From the NCBI GenBank assembly GCA_016748015.1, contig JAAOMT010000211.1, forward strand, positions 116,248 through 180,247: a stretch of 64,000 nt of DNA, given 5' to 3'. Under the pieces are notes generated by a model that worked only from the letters and a program-made list of their open reading frames with translations, ran no database searches and was not told the origin of the DNA. Positions 47,701-59,430 of this stretch are shown piece after piece (the first letter of the stretch is position 1; every line of letters starts with the position of its first letter). This stretch comes from Geosiphon pyriformis (taxonomy: Eukaryota > Glomeromycota > Glomeromycetes > Archaeosporales > Geosiphonaceae). The translations under genes were made by a program, and so were the position numbers.

Positions 47701-48680
47701 TATTTTAGTACTTTATATTATCATAAATTTATATTAAAACTATATTTTAATTTTTATATATTTATTAATTTAAAATTAGTTTTTGAAAACAATATTAAGC
47801 TTTTTTATATAAAATTTACATTTTATGTTTTTTTTAAATATTATTATCAAAATTAAATTTTATAAATTTTTGGATTTTAAAACTATTTTTATTATTTTTA
47901 ATAAGACTTTAAAAAAATCAAGTTAATTTTTTTTATTTAATATCTAATTTATAAAAGTTAAGTTTAAATTATAAATATTTTAACTCAAAATTTTATAACT
48001 TAACTTAAATTATTAAGAAAAAACTCTTTTTTTTGTTAATTATCTGATTATAATAAAAGCATAAAATAGTCGAAAAAATACAATTCTTTTTCCTTCTTTT
48101 TTTTTCTGTTTTTGCAGTTATTTTTTTTATTACATTCTTATTTATTGCTATAAAACTAGTAGGTTTGTCTGTTAATAGTTCTAGTTTTAATTTAGCTAGA
48201 TTGGAGATTTGGTTTAGCACTAAAAAAAAATAAAAGTTAAAAGTATTTATTCTTGTGGTTTTTTATACAAGAAACTTAAAAAACCTAAAGTTACTAATAG
48301 TATAATAAAATTGTTGGCTGGCTTTTTATCTGTTAATATATTATATACTGAAGAAAATAGACACAAAAAATCTTAAATAGTAAAGTGGATAGCAAAGAAA
48401 CCAATATTAGTAAAGTGTCAGATATTAAAAACAGGAACAAAATCCTAAAAATCTAGTCTTTTTCAATGTTTAAAAATTTTTCAATTAAAAATAACATATT
48501 TTTTATTATATAATCATTTGACAAAAACAGTATCAAACTGTTTAAATAAGTAAAACACTTCAAAAAATACAAATCTATTTAAAACAGTTAATATTAAAAT
48601 TTCTTTTCAAAATCAAAATACTAAATACAAAAAATTAATTAAAAATAAATTATAATCATAAAAAATATAAATCACATCAG
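47700..48680. other. AT-rich relic DNA
   Basis: Probably decayed retroelement sequence. Around 48350 the plus strand still reads as a Lys/Ile-rich, protein-like stretch, but I cannot assign it. Confidence 0.4.
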
Positions 48681-51600
48681 CCAAAAAATTGTTTAATAGA
48701 CAAATTTTCAGATAGACTGGATAATACAAAAAATAATAAAGGAATTAACTCAAAATCTATAAGTTAAGAAACCTATAAGTAAACAGATAGTTCAGACTAT
48801 TATATATATTAAAAAAATTTAACATAGAAGCTAATTTGCTTTTAGCTTACACTTGTTTAAAAATTTTTAAGTTATAAAATAAAAAATAATAAATTATATT
48901 ATTTGAAAAGTTTAAAAATAAACAAAACTTAAATTTTAAGTCTTTATAAATCATAATGTTCTATTTAATGCATATTCTATTAAAAACAAAACTAAATTGA
49001 ATTTTGTAACTAATAATCAAATAGAATACTGCTAAAATTAAATACAAAACTGTTTGTTAAAAATAGTTTTTCTTAAAACTTTATTAACAAAAAATCTAAT
49101 ATTTAAATAAAACTAGACTTAAACAAACTCTTTATTAAAAAAAATACATAAATATTTATAAATTTTTTTTTGTTTAGCCATTAAAATTGGCAAACCATTA
49201 ATTAATAAAAAAAAATTACTATTTTGCAATTAATTAAAATAGTTACAGTTTTATTATTATTAATTAAAATATTATTGATTTAAAAAACCCATTTACAATA
49301 TTCAAAATATATTGAATTGTTGCCTAATTGTTGTCTATTCAAATAGTATTAACAAACACACCAATAACAAAAAAAGATATAAAACCAGCTTAATTTTTTA
49401 CACATTTTATCTTAGCTTTAAACTTAGAATTAATTTTATATTTATATATATTCTCTTGTTTTTTAATTTTACACAAAAAAAATCATAAAAAATATGCCAA
49501 AAAAAAAAACACTTTACTTTAATCTAATTTATTATATACTCAATATTTATTTGTTAAATTAAAACTAGTTATAACTCAATTAACATAATTATTATAAATA
49601 TTGCCAAAAAATTTAATGAATTTGTTATATATCTTAATATAAATTAAATTATTTCTTAAATTTATTTAATTTATTAAATCATATGCTTTTTGCATATTTT
49701 ATAGTATCAATCAAAGTTTATGATTTTTTTTAAAGCATTTTTTATTATTAAGTCAATAGCAAAGATTGAAAATTATGTAGTCATTCTCTTTAAAACTAAA
49801 AAATTGTTATTTTAAAGCATATTATACTTATTACAAACCAAAAAAATTCTATTTGACAACACTTTGAAAATTTTTTTTTGAGCAGTCTTAATTAATACAA
49901 TAGATTTTGTATTAGTTAAAATCTTTTTTTACTTATATGACTTAGAAATTATTAATACTCAAGCTTTTTTTCAAAACTAAAAAACTGATTTATGTATCAA
50001 AAAATTATTAAAAAGATTTAACAAAAGATTCAAAATTGAAAAATCACAATGTTTTCAAAGTTTGTTAAATATTTTAAACAAATTAAAGATTTTTCTATTT
50101 GACAAATTCAATATAATTTTTAGCATCTTATTAAAACCAATTTTGTTCATAATATTAGAAAAAATATTATTTATTATATAGATTAAAAGCAAATATTATT
50201 AATACTAAATAGTTGAAACAACTTCTGTTATTGCTTACTTTTTTGTTTAATTTTTTATGATTAAATTCATTTGGAATTTGATCTTATCAAGTTCTAAAAT
50301 CAAGTTTTCTTTATTTACTAAATGATCTAAAACCACTTTGCAAAAAAATATTTTAAAATATTTTTAATAATATGGTCTTTGTTAATTTCAAAACTCTCTA
50401 TTTTCTTATTAATAATAGCATAAATTTTTACAATTTTAGTATATTAAGACTCAATAAGCTTGAATGCATAATACAACTTCTTAACATTAATTAATTTAGA
50501 TCTAATTGTATTTAAATTAGTATTAAATGCCAAAAAATCTTATGTACTATATTCACATTAAACATTAAATAACAATCAATAAACAATTAAGTCATTTAAC
50601 TTATAACTAAAACCCAAATATAAAGTCTAAACAATTTTAAACATTAGAATTTTCAACTTATAAAACCAAAATGAAACTTTAGTAAAAATACTATTGAAAT
50701 TTTTATTTCAAGATTTAAAAAAAACTTGGCTGAAAAACTGACAATTTTTTTAATAGTATTCTATATAGAATTTAAATCAGAAAGTTCTTTTAAAAAACCA
50801 AAATTTTTACCAAATACAATAATATTTGCTAATATAGTATTCTTAAATTGGGTTTATTTAGTTATTTTAACCTTTCTAAAATTGTATTTTTATTAATTTT
50901 TGTTAATCTGTTTGCAAAAACCACTTAAATACTTTCCAAAATATTACTTAAATTAATTAAAACAAAGACAAAAAAGTAATCTATATTAAAAAAATCAACT
51001 ATACTTAAAACTTTCTTGTTAATATAAGCATTAGTCAAATTAAGTAACATAAAAATATAATCAATTGTTTTTTTAATCTCTTGTAAATTTTTTTAAATAA
51101 AAATTTTTACAAATAGATTTTTAAACAAAAAGTTAATTAATTTAAAATTCATATACTTTTTGAAATTAGTGCTATATTTAATACTATTCTTATTAAAATT
51201 ACCATTTAAAACAACAAAAGTATTCTTATTATATGCTTTAATAATGACAAAGTTAACAATAAATATTAGGTTTAAATGTTTTTTAAAAAATATACTTATA
51301 TAAAACTTTAATACTAAAACTAATTATTTGTTTTTAAATAACAAATAAATCAACAAGAGTCTATTAAAAATCTCTGAAACTTTTGAAACATGTCAAACCA
51401 AATAATTATTTATAATAATTATAATATTACCACCTATATAATTAGAATTCAAACCAAAAATAAAAACTTTAACTCTACTAAACTTATTTGCAATCTAAAA
51501 TTTAATATTAGAATATAATTTTGCTTTAATAATATTAAAATATTATTTTTAAATTTTTTATATTATTTAAAAATATTCTTTTGTTTAGCAAATTGTTTAT

Positions 51601-51690
51601 TTTTTTAAAATTATATGTAGCAATTTTTTAGACAAAACTAATTATTAAGACATTAAAGAAAAAAAAATGTTATAAACCAAAGTTAAATTA
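48680..51690 (-). pseudogene. Highly decayed LINE ORF2 (endonuclease-RT), same family as copy A
   Basis: The minus strand aligns with ORF2 of copy A throughout. The motif at 51590-51645 matches 2460-2510, the start of the endonuclease. 50330-50410 matches 1180-1265, and 49460-49870 matches 330-690. Copy-A segments such as CAAAACTCTCTATTCTTTTG are nearly intact, while most other C and G positions are T and A. No long reading frame survives. The homology is strong enough to fix family and orientation. The copy is cut off at its 5' side by LINE copy C. Confidence 0.75.
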
Positions 51691-51878
51691 TTAAACTTAA
51701 TTAATAAATTTATAATTAAGCTAAAAAAAAACTCTTTAATTGTATTTTTAATTAAAAAAAAAACTTCTTTCTCTCTTACCTCCACAAATCCCCAAAAAGC
51801 GCATTTTTTGGAAAAAGAAGTTTTTTGTTTTTTTTAGTCTATATCAATATTTTTTTACCTAATAGCAACCCATTTTTC

Positions 51879-53724
51879 GTGGAGACTACTGCTAGTAGTA
51901 CCACACCTAAGAAAAAGGCTCCTAAGGGTGCTTTTCAAAATCCTGTTGGTGGCTTCTTTTCTCAGAAGAAAAAGGTTGTTCTTGGTAATGTGAAACATTC
52001 TGGTGATGAAAAGAATATATCTTTGAGCAAAGCTAGATCTAGTGGCAATGTGTATTCTGATGTGGAGAGTCTCTCTGGTGAGGATGAGGATGTTAGCATG
52101 TCTGAGACAGATGGTGGGTTTTTTTTGGGTTCAGCAGCTACTACATCCAAGGCAAAGCAAGTTAACACTGGTGCTGGTTTTGGTTCTTCGCTTGGCTTTT
52201 CTAATTTTCATATGAATGATAATGAAGTTGTGCTTCCTTCTCGCTTGTCTATCTTTTTAGAAAAAAAATGGATCGACCCTAAAATTATCAAGACTTCTGT
52301 GGAAGTGTCAATTAAAAAGTCATTTGCTTTGGATATTAGTCTCTCAGCTGTGGAGGATAAATTAACAACAGTTAAGACTCAGTTAATTAGAAAAATTTTC
52401 TCAACAATCAATGGTTTTGGAGGGGCCACTACCCTCTCAAAATTTGAAAGGATCATCAGATCAACGTTTACATCAGAAAAGAGCATGGAAATGGCTGCAT
52501 CATTGGCCAGGGAAAATAAAATTGTCGTAAACACCAATCTCAAAAAACAAGAAGTGCATTCAGATCGGGCTGTAGTGATCAAAGAAATTCTCATGAATAT
52601 GCCTAAAGATATGATTGTTGCTGCAGTCGCCGCAGTTGCCGAGTTTGGTGAAATTAAGTTGATCAGAATTCAATTAATTGGAATGTGGCAAAAGGCTGTG
52701 GTAGAGTTCACCGAATCAAGTCAAGCCAATCTGCTGGCATCAAAATAGTCATTTCTGATTGGAAAAAATTCAGTACGTGTTGCCAAAGCTGTAGGGGATT
52801 GTGATATTTGGGCATCAAGAGATTGGTTTAAGGCACTGTTGTTTACTTTGCCAGTAGGAACAACTGCACATAATCTTGGTACCCTTTTGGAAAAGGCTGA
52901 AAGAAAAACTTGCATCATCAATTGTTCATTAGAAACTGGTTGGTTTTGAATCTAATGAAGAGTTGGAATCTGCTTTTCTTACTGAGCCTATTTTCAATGG
53001 CGTTCGTCTTTCTTGGGCTAGGTTAGATTTGGTTCAGTGTGGGAAGTATGGGTGTTTTGGTCATTTGGTCTTGGAGTGTAATGTCTCTGATATTCTATCT
53101 CTTATATCTTCCGAATTGTTGAAAAGACTTTCTCTTGGTACAAATTGTCTTCAGCTAGCAAGATTGTATGCCAAGAAAAATGTTCCCATCTCTTGCCCTA
53201 CTGCCTTTGGTAGCAAATCATAAGCTCAAGTGGTGTCTAGTGCTTCCTCTTCTGGTGGCTCTCCTTCCAGTTCTGGTTTGTTTTCTGGTGGCATGCCTCC
53301 CATTGTGGGCCCCTCTAGTCATTAGATTGTTGGTCTAAATGATTATTTGGCGGTATTAGAATGCTCTTTGGAGATTTTTTCAGATCAAGTTTCTGTTATT
53401 CTTAAAAAATTGAGTTTCGTTGAACTGGTGCTATTGGCAGCTCCTTTTTGTGCTCCTTCTTTGGCTGTTTCTGTGCCTTTGGCTCCAGTTGTGGATTCGG
53501 ATATGGCTTTGGATAATGTGTTGGTTTTGGCTGATCCTCTCTTTTCTGATAGTAGTGAATCTGCTACTATTCTCAGTTCAAGTGGTTTAAAAGTCCTTAC
53601 CTCCAAGGTGAGTGGTTTGGAATTTAAGATGTCTACTCTAGAGGCTTTATTTGGTTCAATTCTGGTGAAGTTAGATCTCTTGTGTTCTGGTTCGGGTTTG
53701 TCTTTGGTCTCTTTATTCCAATGA
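51879..53724 (+). pseudogene. LINE copy C ORF1, broken
   Basis: No ATG is found at the expected start; the frame begins near GTG 51879 (VETTASSTTPKKK). A Lys-rich and acidic N-terminus is followed by WIDPKIIKTSVEVS, FGGATTLSKFERIIRSTFTS and the first RRM-like segment (AVVIKEILMNMPKDM...KAVVEFTES). A TAG at 52746 interrupts it. A deletion near 52940 shifts the frame in the second RRM-like segment. The zinc knuckle at 53035-53080 reads CGKYGCFGHLVLEC, with the second Cys replaced by Tyr. The Ser-rich tail ends LVSLFQ at TGA 53722-53724, which overlaps the ORF2 ATG. Confidence 0.8.
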
Positions 53725-53835
53725 GTGACTTGGTTTGGAAGGTGGCTATGTGTAATGTTCATGGCATCAACACTCCTGCTAAACAAGAGAATGTTGTGTG
53801 CTGGTATTTTGATTCTGGAAATTTGATTTTGATCA

Positions 53836-54685
53836 TCACAAAAACAAAGTTGAGGTCTTCAACTAGGCTGTGAATTGCGAATAAATTTGACAGTGTGCGA
53901 ATTTTCTCTTTGGGTTTGAATAAAAGTTTTCTTGATGCTAGGGTGGCTATTATTATGGCCAACTCTTTGGCCTGTTATGTCACTAGGATTGAGGAGATTT
54001 CTGGTCATGTTGTGGTAGTGCATTTTTTATTCAAGAATAAGCTTTTGGTGTCTGTTGTTGGTTTGTATACAGGTGCATCTTCTGGAACTCGTTTTGGTCA
54101 GGTTTCTAAAATGAACTCTGTCATTGCTAAGGCTGTTAACTCCAGCTGTTTTGTTATTTTGGGTGGGAATTTCAATGAAAATAGATTTGGAAGAAGCACG
54201 AGTTTCAAATTCTGTTTGGGGTTGGATTTGGTCAATTTGTTTGCTGGCCACTCTTTGGTCAGTACTTCTACATGGAGCAACTCTAGGGGGGTTAAAAAGA
54301 CTATTGATTTCATTTTTGTTAGTGAGAGTTTGGCTTCTGCTGTCACTGGTCATAGAGTTGGCTCTGTTTCTGACTTTTTTGATACTGATCATTGTGTAGT
54401 TTCTGTCTCTGTTGGTTTGGGTGGCCTCTTGGATGGCTGGTTGAATAGCTTGCACAAGCAGGCTAACAAAGATTGCTGGAAGTTTCTCATTAAGGCTGTT
54501 GATAGGACCAAATGGTCTCGGTTTAGGGACTGTGCTTCTGCCAAGCTTTTGGCTGTGTCTGGTGAGTTTTTGGACACTCTGGCTCGTGCTAATGTGGATG
54601 GCATATGGGTACTTTTGGAAAAGGTGTTGGTGGATTCAGTAAATGAGATATTTTTGAGGCATTGGTTCAGTGAGTTTTAGTGTTT
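53836..54685 (+). repeat. First copy of an identical 850-bp block
   Basis: Appears identical to 54710-55559 with an offset of 874 bp. All six-frame translations I compared between the two are the same, including a 261-codon frame. See the adapter at 54691. Confidence 0.93.
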
Positions 54686-54690
54686 CAGAA

Positions 54691-54709
54691 CTGTCTCTTA
54701 TACACATCT
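54691..54709 (+). other. Nextera/Tn5 mosaic-end adapter sequence (contaminant)
   Basis: CTGTCTCTTATACACATCT is an exact copy of the Tn5 mosaic end used in transposase-based library kits. On the opposite strand it encodes MCIRDS, the peptide typical of such contamination in databases. It is not genomic. Confidence 0.97.
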
Positions 54710-55559
54710 TCACAAAAACAAAGTTGAGGTCTTCAACTAGGCTGTGAATTGCGAATAAATTTGACAGTGTGCGAATTTTCTCTTTGGGTTTGAATAAAAG
54801 TTTTCTTGATGCTAGGGTGGCTATTATTATGGCCAACTCTTTGGCCTGTTATGTCACTAGGATTGAGGAGATTTCTGGTCATGTTGTGGTAGTGCATTTT
54901 TTATTCAAGAATAAGCTTTTGGTGTCTGTTGTTGGTTTGTATACAGGTGCATCTTCTGGAACTCGTTTTGGTCAGGTTTCTAAAATGAACTCTGTCATTG
55001 CTAAGGCTGTTAACTCCAGCTGTTTTGTTATTTTGGGTGGGAATTTCAATGAAAATAGATTTGGAAGAAGCACGAGTTTCAAATTCTGTTTGGGGTTGGA
55101 TTTGGTCAATTTGTTTGCTGGCCACTCTTTGGTCAGTACTTCTACATGGAGCAACTCTAGGGGGGTTAAAAAGACTATTGATTTCATTTTTGTTAGTGAG
55201 AGTTTGGCTTCTGCTGTCACTGGTCATAGAGTTGGCTCTGTTTCTGACTTTTTTGATACTGATCATTGTGTAGTTTCTGTCTCTGTTGGTTTGGGTGGCC
55301 TCTTGGATGGCTGGTTGAATAGCTTGCACAAGCAGGCTAACAAAGATTGCTGGAAGTTTCTCATTAAGGCTGTTGATAGGACCAAATGGTCTCGGTTTAG
55401 GGACTGTGCTTCTGCCAAGCTTTTGGCTGTGTCTGGTGAGTTTTTGGACACTCTGGCTCGTGCTAATGTGGATGGCATATGGGTACTTTTGGAAAAGGTG
55501 TTGGTGGATTCAGTAAATGAGATATTTTTGAGGCATTGGTTCAGTGAGTTTTAGTGTTT
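54710..55559 (+). repeat. Second copy of the identical 850-bp block
   Basis: Directly follows the adapter and then continues into unique LINE sequence at 55560. It is the copy most likely to be continuous with the real downstream genome. Confidence 0.93.
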
Positions 55560-58500
55560 TAGGAACAAATTCTCTTTTAAGTTTTTCAGGTTAGAACTGT
55601 TAGTTGCTAAAGTTGTTAAAGAGCTGGGGTTGGGCGATTTGCGAAGAGTCAATCAGTTTATCAATGTCTGGGCCAAACTGAATGGTGGTAAGGCTGCTGT
55701 GATTGCTAATATGATCCAGGTTGGTGGCAAGTCTTTGGATGTCTTAAAGCAATTGTCATTATTTCAGAAGGAATACAGGAAATCCAAGATGTATGAATCA
55801 AAGTTGGCTGAAGAAGCTTCTGTTTGGAAGGCCATTGAGTGCCGCATAAAAAAATTTTGTTTTGATAAGAGTGCAATGATTAGAAGTGTGTTGGATCGGC
55901 CTTTCCACAAGGTAGTTCTCAATCGTTTGGTTGTTGATAATAAATTGGTATTGGAGCCGGGTATGATAAAACTTGGTGTTGATAAGATCATAGAAGGCTG
56001 GACTAAGAAGAGAATAGTGTCTTCAGTTGTGCCTAATGTTTGGGCTTATCAGTATGCTTTGTTAGATTATATAAGGGATGATGCTTTTTTGGGTGTGATG
56101 TGCTCGATCAATATGAGTGAGTTGCTTTTGGTGGTTAATAATTTATCTGATGGTAAGGCTGCTGGTCTGTCTGGTATTTCTAATGAGTTGTAGAAGCACT
56201 GTGGTGACATGGTGTTGAAGTGTCTTTTGGGTTTGCTAAATTTATGTTTGACTATGGGGGATGTGCTTGTTTTGTGAAAAAGAGCTTGGGTTTTCATGAT
56301 CCCTAAGCCTTATGACTGGGATGGAATTCTCACAAACACTTGATCCATTGCTCTTATCAAAATGACCAGGAAGATTTTCTCCAAGATTTTGTCAGATCAT
56401 ATTTCTTTGGCATACAGCAAGTTCAGTATTCTTCAAGGTGATAATTTCTCAGTGCTTAAGGATACTTCTACACAATCTCTGGTGTTTGCAATTTGGTCTG
56501 TAATTAAAAATGCTCTTGAAAAGAACAGAGAGATTTGGTTGGTCTTGCAGAATATGTACAAAGCATACAACTCAGTTGGATGGCACCATTTAAGGGCAAG
56601 CTTGCAGCATATCAAAATGTGTAAGAGATTTGTGTCATTTTTTGGTAACATTTATGAAAATAGAGTTAATAGAGTAATGATGGACTTTGGGTTTTCAAAT
56701 GGTTATGTGGTGCATGATGGGTTAGATCAGAGTGAAGTCTTCTCGCCTCTCTTGTGGATAATTTTTTATGACTCACTTCTGTGTGAGGTTAAAAGACATA
56801 AACAGTTTTTTGGATACCAAATAGATTCCAGATTTGTTTTGAGGTCAGGCCATATTGAGAGTGGTGGTGGGTTCTTTTCTTATTTTGTGGCTGGTGCTTT
56901 TGTTGATGATACAATATGGATTGGAAACTGTCAAACTGCTACTCAGAATATTTTGAACATTGCAAGTGAGTTTTTTGTCCTTAATAACATTTTTATCAAC
57001 AATAAAAAGACTGTGGCCATTCCAATTAATCAGGGTGTTAGGATTGCTTCTTTGAGTATTAGTGGTCTTTCCATCTCAATTGCTAAAAAAGGTGAGGCTC
57101 ATCATTATCTGGAGATCTTTCTATCTACTGATGGGCTTTCAAAGCCAAGTCTGGCCAAGGCACATTCTGATGTTTGTTTTTTTACTAATGTGGTTCTTAG
57201 AAAGACTATTACTGACAAGCAGTTTTCATATTTGGTGTCAGCTGTCTTGCAGCCTATTGTCAGCTATCACACTCAGTTCAGCTTTGTTTTATCGTCTATA
57301 TGCTGCAAATAAAATATGATGTTGAAAAAGGGTCCTAAGTCCAAAGCTGATTTGTCTCGTGATTTTCCCATTGAGACTTTGTGTTATCCTTTTTTGTATG
57401 GCCTAAAATTTTTTGAGCAGGTGCAGTCCAAAGGAAAGTTGGCTGCCTTGATTTTATTTTCCAATTCTTTTGGTGTTCTTGGATGTTTGTTTGAGCATAG
57501 GTTTCTTGATTTGCAGGTTCTGGAATGGTTTCCTCTGAACCTTTTACAGTTTCTTGTTAGATTGTGTGTTAGTCCTATAAATAATTTTTTGGCTGGTGTG
57601 GTTAGGATTTTTCTGTGTAATGAGCTGTCTCTGGCCAATAATTTGTCCAATGTGTTCCATAGTCCTGGTTGCTTTTCTGTGTCTTCTATTCTGAGAGGTT
57701 CTTTATTCTTTGATTCTGTTTATTTATTGAAGTGGTTTGGTGTGGCTTTTGGTGATAGACTGTTTGACAAAAAAGGATGTGTTATGAGTTGGGAAACTTT
57801 TCGGCACTGGAAAAGGCTGGATCCAAAAAGTCCTACTTTTCACTAGTTTAAAGTAGTGTCTGAGTTTTTTTGTGGTGGGGGCGCTTCTATGGCTGTCTCT
57901 GTGGAGTCTGCTTGTCCTTCTAGTTTAAGTGTTTTGGATACCAAGGAGTTTTCTGTTGTTCAGAATGGGTTACATGAGATTTGGTTTGGTTCTTTTAAGG
58001 TTTTTATGGATGGTTCTGTTAGGAATTATGGTTGTGCTAATGTAGTTAGTGGAATGGCTGCTTATTTTCCTGCAATTGATTTAAGTGTTGGCATTAGAGT
58101 TCTTGGGCTGTTGTTTTCTACTATGGCTGAACTGCAGGCCATCGCTTTGGCTTTGGAGTACATTCTTTTTTCTTGTTCTGTTGTATTGCATTCTAATAAT
58201 CAGGTGGCCATTGATGTATGCATTTCTGAAATATCATTATCTGTGCCTGATTTCTGCTCTTCATGTTGGTTGGAGAGGCACTGGATTTTTAATTTGGTTT
58301 ATAACAAGGATCTTTCTGTTTATTGGGTCAAGATTAAGGGACATTCTGAAGTTCATGACAATGTTAGGGCGGATGCTGCTGCTGAAGATGCTGCTCTCTC
58401 TTGATTTTCTTTGCCTGTTGGTGTTAGTAAGTGTTTTTTGGTTGCTGAAGACACACCTGTGTTTGGTAATGCTCGTCATTTTGTTTAGAATTTGTTTAGA

Positions 58501-59430
58501 TTCATTTGTCATGCTTGATGGGAGGCAGGCTCTGGTTGAGACATGATTCCTGCCATGTTGACTGAAACTATTAATTGGGAAGCTACCATTAGGGTGTGGC
58601 ATCTTAATTTATATATGTTTGCTGGTTTTACTAGTCAGAGGTCTTCCTGTCTTCGCACCTACTTGATGAAGACTGTGCACCATCGGATGTCTGTGGCGGT
58701 GAAGAAACAACTGTATAATAAATGTTACCCTGGTGTGCTGTGTTTGCTGTGTTGTGAAGTGGAGTTGTCAGATCATGTTTTCATGTGTTCCTATGATGTG
58801 GAAATTTGGAGGGAGATTTTGGCTGCTGCTTCTGCTGACTGGGTGTCATTTGCTGGATCTTATAGCTTGTCATCTTCTGCTGTTTTGCAGTCTCTTGATT
58901 GGTGTTTTTTGGACATTTGTATTCTGTCTTATGTAAGAGATTTGTGCTGAAGAATTGGTGTGCAGAGGCTATGGAGATTCTCGAGAGTAAAAAAGAGACT
59001 GTTAGTGTTGTAGTTGGTTTTGTTGGGCGTTTTGTTAAGTTGTATTGCTTAAAGGCCTGGTTGGTAAGGTCTGCATACAGGGAAAAAATAGAGGTGGCGG
59101 GTTTGGTTGGTAATGACATGTTGATTTCTGGTTTGTCTCATTGCATGAGCTTTTTGTTGTCCAGCAAAGTGGTGAGGATGCTTGGCATTATTAGCTCTTT
59201 TGCTGTTAGTTTTGGCCATCGTAGGTCTTGTCTCCTTTTTTCTGGTTTGGATGATAGTCTGTATGTTCTTTTAGGTGTGTAATGTTGTCTTGTCTGGCCT
59301 AAATGGCTAGCCCCATGTAGAAAGTGTGTAAGCTGTATTTAGTTTAAGCCTCTTAGTTTGGCTTTATGTACTAGATAGCAGTTGAGCTTTATTTGTTAAT
59401 TGCATTCAAAAAAAAAATTTGTATTTTCAA

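Larger units (their letters stand above)
53721..59282 (+). pseudogene. LINE copy C ORF2: APE endonuclease, RT, RNase H, zinc finger; catalytic residues lost
   Basis: ATG at 53721 (MSDLVWKVAMCNVHGIN). The endonuclease motif reads ITKTKL instead of TETKL, and GGNFNEN instead of GGDFNE; FDTDH is intact. The central linker runs to about 56270. RT follows (56290-57310), with motif A changed to LQNMYKAYNSVGW (Asp to Asn) but FVDD intact at about 56900. RNase H (57960-58404) has FMDGS and AELQA, but SNNQ in place of SDSQ. The Cys module (LCLLCCEVELSDHVFMC) is near 58740-58790. The stable C-terminus LLFSGLDDSLYVLLGV ends at 59282, as in copy B. The frame is also interrupted by stops and by the duplication at 53836-55559. 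Confidence 0.85.
51752..59417 (+). mobile_element. LINE copy C, full length but containing an artefactual duplication
   Basis: The 5' end (A run, CTTCTTTCTCTCTTA, AAAAAGCG) matches that of copy A. ORF1 and ORF2 follow in the order of copy B, then a 3' UTR ending in an A run at 59408-59417. TTGTATTTTTAA (51740-51751) before the element and TTGTATTTTCAA (59419-59430) after it are a candidate target-site duplication with one mismatch. Removing the 874-bp adapter-linked duplication gives about 6.8 kb, the same size as copy B. Confidence 0.85.

Noticed and set aside
53895-55554. Two identical neighbouring LINE endonuclease genes as a true gene duplication
   Set aside because: The 19-nt Tn5 mosaic end at the junction explains it as an artefact.
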